DNA from: an uncultured Anaeromusa sp.
GTDB lineage: Bacteria > Bacillota > Negativicutes > Anaeromusales > Anaeromusaceae
Reading direction: 5' to 3'
Length of the DNA stretch: 64,000 nucleotides
Assembly: GCF_963668665.1 (NCBI RefSeq)
Contig: NZ_OY764902.1
Coordinates: forward strand, 2,173,501 to 2,237,500
Positions 44,071 through 52,625 of this stretch are shown here, one piece after another. A program made the translations under genes and the position numbers. The notes beneath the pieces were generated by a model. That model saw nothing but the letters and a program-made list of their open reading frames with translations. It was not told the origin of the DNA and did not search any database. The first letter of the stretch is position 1. Each line of letters opens with the position of its first letter.

Positions 44071-46155
44071 GTGGATATTTTTGATTTGCTATCAATTATG
44101 TCTCTTATTACTGCTGTCTTAAGCGGTTTTGTCGGTTGGCGCGTATATGTCTCAGAGCGGATGCAGTTGATTCATCGGTTGTTTTTCATTTTATTTCAAA
44201 GTATTGCCTTGTGGTCGATTGGTTTGTTGTACATATATCAAATGAAAGACATAGAAAGCTATTGGCTGGCGGATAAGGTTTCGGCATTTGGCTGGATTCC
44301 CTTTGTGGCGGTATTTCTTCATATTAATCTGCTTCTGACCGAAAACGAAGCGGTTGTTAATAAAAAATGGAAAGTCGCCTTGCTGTATTTGCCTGCAGCC
44401 GTATTAATCGGGTGGGAAGTCTTTTTTCTGGGCGTCGGCGTCGGACGGCAAGAAGTGGACGCATTCTATGTAGCATTCAATCTTTTTTATGTTTTCTACG
44501 GCTTGCTGGTATCGATTATATTGGCTCGCTGGGGGTGGCAAAACAAGGCTAAGCGAAAACGTATTCAGGCAGCCTTGGCTTTTTTGATCAATGTTTGCGC
44601 CGTAGGGACCGCCTACTATCTTGAAGCTTATTATCCAGTTATTATTGAAGGAGAAGGCCGGGCGGATCCGTTGCATCTTTTTGTCTTTCTTTATTTTTTT
44701 GGCTTTTGGTATGCATATCATCGGTACAAGCTGTTTAATGTAGCAGCGATGATTAGCTCCAACATGCTCTTAGAACATGTTACTGGTATTATTGCGGTGA
44801 CCGATTTAAACTTTAAAATTTTGCAGGTGAATTCCGGTTTTGTAGCTGCGACAGGGTATGCGGAGGAAGAGGCTATTGATAACGCACTGCCGCAGTTTGT
44901 TTCAGGGTTGCTAAGTGAAGAAGGTCAATTGCTTGTTGTCCTGGAAGCGGTGGCGGAATTGCAGATGCAGACCAAGCAAGGAGATCCGTTGCCTATCGAG
45001 GTTCGTGTTTCTACTGTAGCAGATCAGGTAGGAGAACCAGCTGGTTTTATTTTTGTAGGACGAGATATTCGGTTGCAAGCACAGTTGCGGCAAGAAATAC
45101 AAAAACGCAAACGAAAAGAAGAAGAGCTGCAATATAATCGCTTTCATGACGTACTGACGGGGTTATATAATCGTACGTTTTTTGAAGCGGAAATGCAGCG
45201 CATGCAACGCTCGCCTATTTATCCGGTTGCAACGCTGAGTGCGGATATTGATGGCCTGAAATTTGTTAATGATACAATGGGGCTTAAGGCTGGAGATCAA
45301 GCGATTCTTGCTGCCGCTAAAATTATGAGCAATATTTCCGCCGGTAAGGGGATTGTAGCGCGTACTGGCGGGGATGAGTTTGCGGCTATTTTGCTGCAAA
45401 CCGATGACGATTGTATAAAAAGCATTGAAGAACAGGTACGGGTGGAATTAGAGGCGTATAATCGGCTTCATTCCGGCGTTCCTTTAAGCTTGTCTATAGG
45501 CATTGCGTTAAGCCGCAAGCCGGAAGAAACGTTGGACGACTTATTCAAAATAGCGGATAAAAAGCTGTACCGCCTCAAGCTGACACAAGGACAAAGCGCG
45601 AAAAGCAAAATGGTTCAGGCTGTAATGCATACGTTGGGAGCGCGGCATATTGAAACCGAAGATCACGCGGAGCGCCTAAAGGAGTTGGCTGTGAAATTGG
45701 GAGAACGAGTTGGCATGACACAGTATGAAATAGCGATGCTTAGCCTTCTGGCACAATTTCATGACCTGGGTAAAGTGGGCATTCCTGACCGTATTTTATT
45801 GAAGCCGGGTTCGCTTACAGAAGAAGAATGGCAGGAAATGAAGATGCATCCGGAAATTGGCCATAAGATCGCCCAATCCATTCCTGAATTAGTGGGAGTT
45901 GCCAATTTGATTCTGCAGCATCATGAGCGCTGGGACGGGCAAGGATATCCGCAAGGAATAGCGGGTTCTTCGATTCCGCTTTCTTGTCGGATTATTTCGA
46001 TTGTCGATACCTTTGACGCGATTACAAATGACCGGCCTTATCGCCAGGCTTTGTCAGATGCGGAAGCGATTGCTGAAATTATTCGTTGCGCAGGCTCCCA
46101 ATTTGATCCGGATATGGTGGATTCTTTTGTAGAAATGATGCAAGAATTATCTTGA
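44071..46155 (+). CDS. 7TM-PAS-GGDEF-HD-GYP c-di-GMP enzyme under riboswitch control
   Basis: A 694-residue protein. The first ~225 residues form about seven membrane helices (histidine-kinase-type N-terminal 7TM sensor). PAS (~228-340), GGDEF (~355-520, RTGGDEFAA intact) and HD-GYP (~535-694, FHDLGK and QHHERWDGQGYP) follow. The four residues at the I-site position (AGKG) do not match RxxD, so product inhibition is not expected. GTG at 44071 with AAGGAGG 5 bp upstream is the start. Longer frames run into the terminator. The c-di-GMP riboswitch upstream suggests feedback control. Confidence 0.92.
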   Translation: MDIFDLLSIMSLITAVLSGFVGWRVYVSERMQLIHRLFFILFQSIALWSIGLLYIYQMKDIESYWLADKVSAFGWIPFVAVFLHINLLLTENEAVVNKKWKVALLYLPAAVLIGWEVFFLGVGVGRQEVDAFYVAFNLFYVFYGLLVSIILARWGWQNKAKRKRIQAALAFLINVCAVGTAYYLEAYYPVIIEGEGRADPLHLFVFLYFFGFWYAYHRYKLFNVAAMISSNMLLEHVTGIIAVTDLNFKILQVNSGFVAATGYAEEEAIDNALPQFVSGLLSEEGQLLVVLEAVAELQMQTKQGDPLPIEVRVSTVADQVGEPAGFIFVGRDIRLQAQLRQEIQKRKRKEEELQYNRFHDVLTGLYNRTFFEAEMQRMQRSPIYPVATLSADIDGLKFVNDTMGLKAGDQAILAAAKIMSNISAGKGIVARTGGDEFAAILLQTDDDCIKSIEEQVRVELEAYNRLHSGVPLSLSIGIALSRKPEETLDDLFKIADKKLYRLKLTQGQSAKSKMVQAVMHTLGARHIETEDHAERLKELAVKLGERVGMTQYEIAMLSLLAQFHDLGKVGIPDRILLKPGSLTEEEWQEMKMHPEIGHKIAQSIPELVGVANLILQHHERWDGQGYPQGIAGSSIPLSCRIISIVDTFDAITNDRPYRQALSDAEAIAEIIRCAGSQFDPDMVDSFVEMMQELS

Positions 46156-46237
46156 AAAGCAGGCAAGGAGCCTTTGGATGACGAAAAGGAATGGAAGTGA
46201 AACCATTGTACTTTTGATACATCTAGGAGGCGGGCTT

Positions 46238-47140
46238 ATGCGTACATACAAGGTTTATCAGGTAGACGCCTTTACAAAGAAGATTTTTAAAGGGAATCCG
46301 GCTGGCGTTGTTATGAATGCGGATGGGTTGAACGAAGCAGAGATGCTGGCGATTGCCAGAGAGCTTAATAATTCCGAAACAGCGTTTTTATTTTCGCCGG
46401 ACGCGCCGGATCATGAGGTGCGGATTCGCTATTTTACGCCGTTGACCGAGGTGCCTGTTTGCGGTCATGCGACCATTGCGGCTCATTATGTGCGTGCCGT
46501 AGAGGGGCAAATGGATTCCTCCGTTATTATGCATAAAATTGGCGTAGGAACGTTGCCGGTAGAGATTGTGCGTCACAACGGAAGCTGCTCTATCATTATG
46601 ACCCAAGGCGCTATTTCTTTTGACAACCCATTTAATGAGGAAAAGCGGCAGAGTCTTTTACAGGCGTTGGGGCTGACCGAAGAGGACTTGGATGAACGGT
46701 GCCCAGTGCAAGTAGTATCAACAGGACATTCCAAAGTTATGATTGGGATTCGCAAGCGAAGCAAGCTGGATAGTCTGACGCCGGATTTGTCAGCCTTGAA
46801 AGCATTGAGTAGCGAGATTGGCTGTAATGGGTACTTCGTTTTTACGTTTGATTCCCAGTTGGAAGGCGTGTTAACCCATGGACGCATGTTTGCGCCAGCC
46901 ATCGGGATTGCGGAAGACCCGGTGACAGGCAATGCGAATGGCCCTCTGGGGGCGTATCTTGTGAAACACAAGCTGGTTTCCTACGTTGATGACCAGCTTT
47001 GCTTCAAAGGCGAGCAAGGAAGCGCCATTGGTCGCAGCGGCATTGTCGACGTCTATGTAAAAGTGGTTGAAGGGGAACCCGTGCAGGTTCGCATTGGGGG
47101 CGAAGCGGTTATCGTCTTTAAAACGGAAATTACGCTGTAA
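46238..47140 (+). CDS. PhzF-family isomerase/epimerase
   Basis: A 300-residue protein of the PhzF/YddE family with the diaminopimelate-epimerase-like double fold. YKVYQVDAFTKKIFKGNPAGVV, VPVCGHATIAAHYV and EDPVTGNANGPLGAYL are diagnostic. Apart from phenazine-pathway PhzF, functions of these proteins are largely unknown, and no phenazine genes are present here. The ATG at 46238 has AGGAGG upstream. It follows the c-di-GMP enzyme gene. Confidence 0.88.
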   Translation: MRTYKVYQVDAFTKKIFKGNPAGVVMNADGLNEAEMLAIARELNNSETAFLFSPDAPDHEVRIRYFTPLTEVPVCGHATIAAHYVRAVEGQMDSSVIMHKIGVGTLPVEIVRHNGSCSIIMTQGAISFDNPFNEEKRQSLLQALGLTEEDLDERCPVQVVSTGHSKVMIGIRKRSKLDSLTPDLSALKALSSEIGCNGYFVFTFDSQLEGVLTHGRMFAPAIGIAEDPVTGNANGPLGAYLVKHKLVSYVDDQLCFKGEQGSAIGRSGIVDVYVKVVEGEPVQVRIGGEAVIVFKTEITL

Positions 47141-47231
47141 TTATGCGAAGACAATAAACGGCGGACTGTTATTGGAATTGCGGCTTCTCAATTGCTTGGA
47201 ACTTGATCTTTGTGCAAGGAGGGGACGGAGG

Positions 47232-47747
47232 ATGGACACGCAGCGTGCAACTGGCGTAAAGGAAATTTATTTGGCTGGAGGCTGCTTTTGGGGGACGGAA
47301 AAATACTTGTCCTTGATCAAGGGCGTAGTCGAAACGGAAGTCGGCTATGCTAACGGACCAACAGCCGAACCTAGTTATGAGGAGGTGTGCAGCGGCAGCG
47401 GTCATGCCGAAGCCGTCCGAGTTGTTTATCGGGTGGACGAGGTATCTTTGACAAGAATTTTAGAGCTTTTTTATGAGGTGATCGATCCCGTATCGGTCAA
47501 TCGCCAGGGCTTTGATGTAGGCGTGCAGTACCGAAGCGGTGTTTACTATGTGCAGGAAGAGGACCGGGAAGTAGTTTTGCAATCGCTGCAAACCTTGCAG
47601 CAGCGCTATGAGAAGCCTCTTGCCATTGAGGCGGCGCCGCTCCAAAATTTCTATCCGGCGGAAGAGTACCACCAAAAGTATTTGGATAAAAATCCTCACG
47701 GGTATTGCCATATTGGGGAAGAAGAATTTCAAAAGGTGAAACAATAG
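47232..47747 (+). CDS. msrA: Peptide methionine-S-sulfoxide reductase
   Basis: A 171-residue MsrA. The catalytic Cys is in GGCFWGTEKYL; GYANGPTAEPSYEEVCSGSGHAEAV and the late AEEYHQKYLDKNPHGYCHI are standard. It repairs methionine S-sulfoxide in proteins. There is no fused MsrB domain. AAGGAGG and GGAGG precede the ATG. It lies 91 bp after the PhzF gene and may share its transcript; a strong terminator follows. Confidence 0.94.
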   Translation: MDTQRATGVKEIYLAGGCFWGTEKYLSLIKGVVETEVGYANGPTAEPSYEEVCSGSGHAEAVRVVYRVDEVSLTRILELFYEVIDPVSVNRQGFDVGVQYRSGVYYVQEEDREVVLQSLQTLQQRYEKPLAIEAAPLQNFYPAEEYHQKYLDKNPHGYCHIGEEEFQKVKQ

Positions 47748-47776
47748 CCGCCAAGTCGGTGCTATGCAAGGCGGAG

Positions 47777-47832
47777 TGAAAAAGAGGACTGCAGCCAGCT
47801 TAATAACAAGTTGGCTGCAGTCCTCTTTTTCA
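47777..47832 (+). terminator. Terminator after msrA
   Basis: Long stem gaaaaagaggactgcagcca / tggctgcagtcctctttttc around a 14-nt loop. Confidence 0.88.
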
Positions 47833-47869
47833 ACGTAAAGGTGTGAACGATATGTCCTTTGTTTCAATG

Positions 47870-48172
47870 CTAGCGGATGCTAAGCAATGTATCTAAACGA
47901 GTGCGTTTAAAAATTTCTTGAACCATGCCATGAGCGCCACTCAGCGTTAGTCCTCCATGAAGCTGTTCGACGCATTTGTGAAGCATCACGAAAAGACTCA
48001 AACCGGAGCTGTCTATATAAGTAACTTCGGCAAGGTTGACTGTTAACCATTTGGAACCTTTTTCGAGATATTGTACAAGGTCGCAACGGAGCTGTTCAAT
48101 ATCTTGAATATATAGCTTGCCGGACAAATCAATTGTTGTTTGAGAATTGGTTTCTGTAATTTGATATTGCAT
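47870..48172 (-). CDS. STAS-domain anti-anti-sigma-factor-like protein
   Basis: A 100-residue SpoIIAA/RsbV-like protein. The phosphorylatable Ser lies in VTYIDSSGLSLFVML. Such proteins bind serine-kinase anti-sigma factors and release the sigma factor or a downstream output. No kinase or sigma gene is nearby, so the partner is elsewhere. GGAAGGAAG precedes the ATG. Confidence 0.88.
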   Translation of the reverse strand: MQYQITETNSQTTIDLSGKLYIQDIEQLRCDLVQYLEKGSKWLTVNLAEVTYIDSSGLSLFVMLHKCVEQLHGGLTLSGAHGMVQEIFKRTRLDTLLSIR

Positions 48173-48303
48173 TTGCTAAGACTTCCTTCCAATGCTGTAT
48201 TCTTTATGCAATGAATTCATTTTACTCCTAAAATGTGTCGGAATTGTGACGAAAACATTACATGGTTGTAATGTTGCGGGTAAAAAACATACAAATTGTT
48301 AAA

Positions 48304-48357
48304 AAAACAAAGCCTAAAAAACTGCAAGCAAAGGTTGCCGTTTTTTAGGCTTTGTTC
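48304..48357 (-). terminator. Terminator of the membrane protein gene
   Basis: 17-bp stem aacaaagcctaaaaaac / gttttttaggctttgtt; T-run on the minus-strand side. Confidence 0.85.
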
Positions 48358-48391
48358 GGTATATTGAAAAATATAAGTAAAGGGGAAGTGG

Positions 48392-49129
48392 TTAGTCCAC
48401 GGTTGTCGTAGGAGGCGGTGGTGGCATTGCCGGTATTGTCGCCGGCGGTTGTTTTAACTGCTCTAAGGCTAGAAAGAGAACCGTTTCCCCGACGTACCAA
48501 AAGGCCGTGGTGAGGATTTGGATAATGCCTAGCAAAAGCGATGGTATAGAGCCGCTTGCTGGATGTGAAGCGGCGAAAGGCAAACTTAAAATAAACTGTG
48601 GCAAGGAAATGCAAATGCCGGCAATGACGACGCTCCACCAGTAACCGCGGACTAGGTTAATACTGTAATCAATGGCTTCGCCATGCGCTTTCTCCCGTAA
48701 GACGACAGCTTGAAGCGAAAAAGAATAGCGTACTGATTTGATGATCCCTGGGATAAAAAGAAGTAAAAACCAACCGAAAAGGCGCAGTAGACAAAGAAGA
48801 CCGGTGGTGATGGCTAAGGGCAAGCGAGCGGAAGCTCTTTCGAAAATATGCGCCAAAGAAATCTCTCGATCAGCTACGACGTCGTCTATAAAAATAATAA
48901 TACTCATATAAGATAACATGCTGATTAGGGCGCCTGCCAAGATGAGAAGGAAAGGAGGGCTTTCCAAAGCTGTTTCCGGCATGGTTTGGATAAGATAGAT
49001 CCCCGGTAGGGCGCCTAAAGCGGCAAGAATTGTAATGGAGGAAAAATGCTCGCGCAGTAATTTCCAGGATATTTTGAGCAGCTCCATGTACTGTAAGGAT
49101 GGAGAAGCGCCAATGACTTTCAGATCCAT
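48392..49129 (-). CDS. Integral membrane protein of unknown function
   Basis: A 245-residue protein with about six membrane helices (ITILAALGALPGIYLI, PPFLLILAGALISMLSYMS, LLCLLRLFGWFLLLFIPGII, SVVIAGICISLPQFIL). The layout, with RYSFSLQAVVLREKAHGEAIDYS after the fourth helix, resembles DUF975 or glycerophosphodiesterase-membrane-domain proteins. The C-terminus ends in a Pro/Thr tail. AGGAGG precedes the ATG. No function can be assigned. Confidence 0.7.
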   Translation of the reverse strand: MDLKVIGASPSLQYMELLKISWKLLREHFSSITILAALGALPGIYLIQTMPETALESPPFLLILAGALISMLSYMSIIIFIDDVVADREISLAHIFERASARLPLAITTGLLCLLRLFGWFLLLFIPGIIKSVRYSFSLQAVVLREKAHGEAIDYSINLVRGYWWSVVIAGICISLPQFILSLPFAASHPASGSIPSLLLGIIQILTTAFWYVGETVLFLALEQLKQPPATIPAMPPPPPTTTVD

Positions 49130-49322
49130 AGCAGGCCTCCTATTTTACGTCTTTGAAAATAGAAATTCGCGGGCGGTGCAGAAAATCCTTTATTTGCGAG
49201 CCAAGGGCGGGGACGCGTTAAGCCGATGTGAAGAAGGAAATTAGAAGGATACTTTATAAAAACGGCGAAATCATGAAAAAAAGAAATCAATGAAGAACAA
49301 AAGCGATGAAGAAGGTGTCTGC

Positions 49323-50228
49323 ATGGCCGTTCGCACTAGCCGGACCTCGGAAGAAGCGTCAGTATCTATTGATGAAAAATGCTGCATTGCGTGCGGTCTC
49401 TGTGCCAAAGTTTGCGGTATGACCTTGCGGATGGAAAACGGCAAGGTGGCAATACAGCCTGATCAAGGGTTTGGCTGCATTGGCTGCGGTCAGTGTTTGG
49501 CGGTATGCCCTCAAGACTGCATTTCTTTGCATGGGCGGACTTTGCGAGTAGAGGACCTGATTTCTTTTGACAAACTGGTTCCTCAGAGTAGGTTTGAAGA
49601 ATTACGATCTTTGTTTTTGCGACGGCGTAGTACTCGGTTGTTTTTGGAGCGCGAGGTAGTCGAAGAGACTGTAGAAAAGATTGTGGCAGCGGCATCTGCC
49701 GCTCCTATGGGATTGCCTCCTTCGGATGTGAGTGTGCTGGTTTTGCGCGGCAGAGAAAAAGTCAGGGAATTTGCTTTTGATTTTGTTGAGTTTATGGAAA
49801 AGCGCCGCTGGCTTTTTGCGCCGCCGATTTCCTGGTTGCTGCGCCCGTTCGTAAGCAAGGAGACGGCGGAAATGATGGAGGATTTTATGCAGCCGCTCCT
49901 TGCGCAGGCGATAACTGCCAAAGAGCAAGGGCAGGATGCTATTTTATATGGCGCGCCATTGGCGATGTTGTTTCAGAACTCTGCCTACTCCGATCCGGCG
50001 GATGCTTCCATTGCCGCAACGTACGCTATGCTGGCCGGTGAAGCTTTAGGGCTGGGAACCTGTATGATTGGCACAGTGGCTCCTATGCTGCGCCATGCAC
50101 CGGCGCTGCAGAAAAAATATGGCATTTTGCCTAATCGCAAGGACGGACTGATGGTCATCTTTGGGCATCCTCAGGTGCAATACTTGCGGGGGATCAAGCG
50201 AACCTTTGCCCAAGTGAATTATTGGTGA
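49323..50228 (+). CDS. Ferredoxin-nitroreductase fusion protein
   Basis: A 301-residue protein. Two [4Fe-4S] motifs (CCIACGLCAKVC at ~20-31 and CIGCGQCLAVC at ~50-60) are fused to a nitroreductase FMN domain (FLRRRSTRLFLEREV, AAPMGLPPSDVSVLV, DASIAATYAMLAGEALGLGTCMIG, HPQVQYLRGIKRT). Such enzymes use ferredoxin-type electrons for two-electron reductions in anaerobes. ATG at 49323 with GAAGGTG upstream is preferred; an ATG at 49290 is possible but has a poor site. Confidence 0.88.
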   Translation: MAVRTSRTSEEASVSIDEKCCIACGLCAKVCGMTLRMENGKVAIQPDQGFGCIGCGQCLAVCPQDCISLHGRTLRVEDLISFDKLVPQSRFEELRSLFLRRRSTRLFLEREVVEETVEKIVAAASAAPMGLPPSDVSVLVLRGREKVREFAFDFVEFMEKRRWLFAPPISWLLRPFVSKETAEMMEDFMQPLLAQAITAKEQGQDAILYGAPLAMLFQNSAYSDPADASIAATYAMLAGEALGLGTCMIGTVAPMLRHAPALQKKYGILPNRKDGLMVIFGHPQVQYLRGIKRTFAQVNYW

Positions 50229-50275
50229 AAGTTGTCTTGAGTTCAGAAGCGCATTTTGTCAGGGGATTTCTTCAA

Positions 50276-50299
50276 TCCTCGCCTTTCAAATGCTATAAT
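50276..50299 (+). promoter_or_regulatory. Possible promoter of the sodium:solute symporter gene
   Basis: TATAAT (50294-50299) with a weak TTCAAT 17 bp upstream (about 50271-50276). Confidence 0.45.
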
Positions 50300-50315
50300 A
50301 AAGGAAATTCAGTAA

Positions 50316-50348
50316 GGGGATTTGCTGACGCAGCAAATCCTTTTTTTG
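50316..50348 (+). terminator. Terminator hairpin in the leader of the symporter gene
   Basis: ggatttgctg / cagcaaatcc stem with seven T residues, between the TATAAT and the Shine-Dalgarno; it may be an attenuator or the terminator of the nitroreductase gene. Confidence 0.75.
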
Positions 50349-50371
50349 CAAATGCTTGAAGGAGGCGCCTC

Positions 50372-51805
50372 ATGAACGGGTACGTTTGGGTTATTGCGCT
50401 ATATTCACTTTTGTTGATTGCTATTGGCTTTTTTATGACCAGAAGAGTAAAAGGTTCAGCCGATTTTTTTGTTGGAGGTCGCAATTTTGGGACGCTGCTT
50501 CTTTTTATTACCTTAATCGCGCCCAATATTGGCGCCGGTTCTACCGTTGGCGTCGCCGGACTAGGTTACAAGTTCGGGATTTCTGCTATGTGGTGGATTG
50601 TGGCTTCAGCGTTGGGGACGTTTATTTTGGCCTTTTGGGTGGGACCCGCCATTTGGCGCTTGGCCAAAGAACATCAATTTTATACCCTGGGGGATTATTT
50701 GGAGTTTCGATATCATCGGAATTTTCGCGGCCTAATTTCTTTGCTGATGGCAGTGGGGACCATTGCTATTTTTGCAGGGCAGCTGATGGGTATAGCCTGG
50801 ATTTTATCGGTTGTCGCCGACGTGAGCAAGACGACAGGCATTTTGATTGGCGCCGCAGTGGTTGTGCTGTATTTTGGCGCTGGGGGCTTGGTTTCGGCGG
50901 CGTATGTAAATGCGTTAGAAGCAACGGTAAAACTGGTTGGCTTTTTTGTTGCCGTGCCTTTGGTTATGAATTTTGTCGGCGGTTGGAATGGTCTGGAAAC
51001 GCAAGTGGCGCAAAGGCTGGGCGACCCGGAGCTGCTTGCGGCGTATTTTAGTTTAGATGGCGCAGGGTTGACTACAATTTTGGGCTTTTTTCTGATGTTG
51101 ACGCCGTCTTTTTTTATCTCGCCAGGACTGATTGGCAAGATCTACGGAGCCAGAGATGAAAGCACGGTTCGGAAAAGTACGGCTCTTTGCGGTTTGGTGA
51201 TGCTGGCTTTTGCCCTGATTCCTGCCGTTTTGGGCATGGCGGCTTCGGTAGTGGCGCCGGGCCTTGTGGAACGCGATTTGGCTTTGCCTATTGTGATGAA
51301 GGAATGTATGCCCTTTTGGGCGTCTGCCTTGGCGTTAGCGGCGATTTTTTCAGCAGAAGTAAGCGCGGCGGATGCGGTGCTGTATATGATTACTTCTTCC
51401 TTTACCAAAGATTTGTATAAGACGTTCATCAATCCGGACATCGCAGATGAGGAGCTGTTGCGGCACAGTCGTTTTGTAACGCTGGCGGCGGGAGCGGTGG
51501 GGGTGGGCTTGGCGATTTTGCTGCCCAATGTCATTTCGGCATTGTCTATTTTTTATTCGCTCATGTCGGTGTCTTTGACGGCGCCGCTGTTGTTTGGCTT
51601 GTTTTCGCGGCGGCCCAGTACGTTGGCGGCCTTTTTATCCGCTGGCATTGGTATTGTTTCTACAGTGGCGTTGCAATTCGGCAATGCCGGCAAAGGGATT
51701 TGGATTTTGAACGCCCAATCGACTGGGATTTTATTGACCGTGGTTGTTATGGCGGCGACTATGTATGCGGCGCCGGCTAAAGAAAGCAAAAAACAGGAGA
51801 ATTAG
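50372..51805 (+). CDS. Sodium:solute symporter family (SSS) protein
   Basis: A 477-residue protein with 13 predicted membrane helices. The family signature is seen in SADFFVGGRNFGTLLLFITLIAPNIGAGSTVG, the region after helix 5 (GGLVSAAYVNALEATVKLVGFF) and AAIFSAEVSAADAVLYMITSSF. Members couple Na+ to uptake of proline, pantothenate, sugars, carboxylates and others; the substrate is not predictable here. AAGGAGG precedes the ATG. Confidence 0.9.
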   Translation: MNGYVWVIALYSLLLIAIGFFMTRRVKGSADFFVGGRNFGTLLLFITLIAPNIGAGSTVGVAGLGYKFGISAMWWIVASALGTFILAFWVGPAIWRLAKEHQFYTLGDYLEFRYHRNFRGLISLLMAVGTIAIFAGQLMGIAWILSVVADVSKTTGILIGAAVVVLYFGAGGLVSAAYVNALEATVKLVGFFVAVPLVMNFVGGWNGLETQVAQRLGDPELLAAYFSLDGAGLTTILGFFLMLTPSFFISPGLIGKIYGARDESTVRKSTALCGLVMLAFALIPAVLGMAASVVAPGLVERDLALPIVMKECMPFWASALALAAIFSAEVSAADAVLYMITSSFTKDLYKTFINPDIADEELLRHSRFVTLAAGAVGVGLAILLPNVISALSIFYSLMSVSLTAPLLFGLFSRRPSTLAAFLSAGIGIVSTVALQFGNAGKGIWILNAQSTGILLTVVVMAATMYAAPAKESKKQEN

Positions 51806-51879
51806 CTCGTGCCATGGGCAGTCAAAAGTGCGTCGCGTTCTAGAGCGGTAAAGCGTATGGCGTCTTTGGAATAAAATTA

Positions 51880-51924
51880 AAAAAGGGCTGTGAAGAAACT
51901 AAGTTTCAACACAGCCCTTTTTTG
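51880..51924. terminator. Bidirectional terminator
   Basis: aaaaagggctgtg / cacagcccttttt stem with an inner gaaact / agtttc hairpin between convergent genes. Confidence 0.85.
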
Positions 51925-51926
51925 AT

Positions 51927-52388
51927 TTAGTCGGCAATATGGACCTTACTGGCAAATTGTTCCCATTCCTGACGAGCAAGTTGAAACTGTCTTTCTTTTT
52001 CGGAAAGAGCAGTCTTAGTGATTTTGCCGCTTTGGAAGCGTTCTTGAGCCAATTCATATTCCAAACGCTGAATGTCGTAATTTTGCTTGCGCAGAGCGCC
52101 TTCTACGGTTTGCGTCCAGTTGTGGAAGCCAAGATTTTGCATTTCCCAGCCTAAATTACCGATTTGCTGTTGGTCTTCTGCAGAAAGTTGACCGGCGGTA
52201 AGCTTCGTCAGCTTTTTGAAGCTGCCTAAATATTGCTGAATATAGTCCATGCCTGTGAGAGCATTGGAGAATTCAAAGCGTTGCGCTTTTTCTGGCGAAT
52301 CGGTCTGCGGGCTGGCGAAGCCAAGCTGGGGCAGCGCTAATGTTAAGCAGAGGGTGGCAGCTAAGGCGGCCATTTTTGTCTTTTTCAT
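51927..52388 (-). CDS. Exported helical protein of unknown function
   Basis: A 153-residue protein with a Sec signal peptide (MKKTKMAALAATLCLTLA ... GFAS). The mature part is highly helical and charged, with a coiled-coil-like C-terminal half (LRKQNYDIQRLEYELAQERF, SEKERQFQLARQEWEQF). I recognise no family. GGAG precedes the ATG. The helical pattern would suit a periplasmic adaptor or chaperone, but nothing in the sequence proves it. Confidence 0.7.
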   Translation of the reverse strand: MKKTKMAALAATLCLTLALPQLGFASPQTDSPEKAQRFEFSNALTGMDYIQQYLGSFKKLTKLTAGQLSAEDQQQIGNLGWEMQNLGFHNWTQTVEGALRKQNYDIQRLEYELAQERFQSGKITKTALSEKERQFQLARQEWEQFASKVHIAD

Positions 52389-52625
52389 AGGTTGGAGCTC
52401 CTTCCATTTTACCTGAGTAGGGATATTGTCCTTTTCGTTATATTCTGTAGGAATAGAACTAAGTCCTTGTTATTGTGAAATATTTACAAATGTTCATTTT
52501 GAAAACTACCATTGGAAAACCAAGAATGACTAGTTGGTTAAGCAGGGTTTTTAGAAAAAATAAGGAATGACAACTAAAACGGCGGTGTAAAGTTAGGCGA
52601 TAATGTACACGAAAGGACGATCAGC

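Noticed and set aside
46238..47140. Phenazine biosynthesis
   Set aside because: Only a PhzF-family protein is present; no other phenazine genes are seen, and the family is broad.
49035..49244. Small open frame antisense to the start of the membrane protein gene
   Set aside because: It overlaps a well-supported gene on the other strand and lacks a ribosome binding site.
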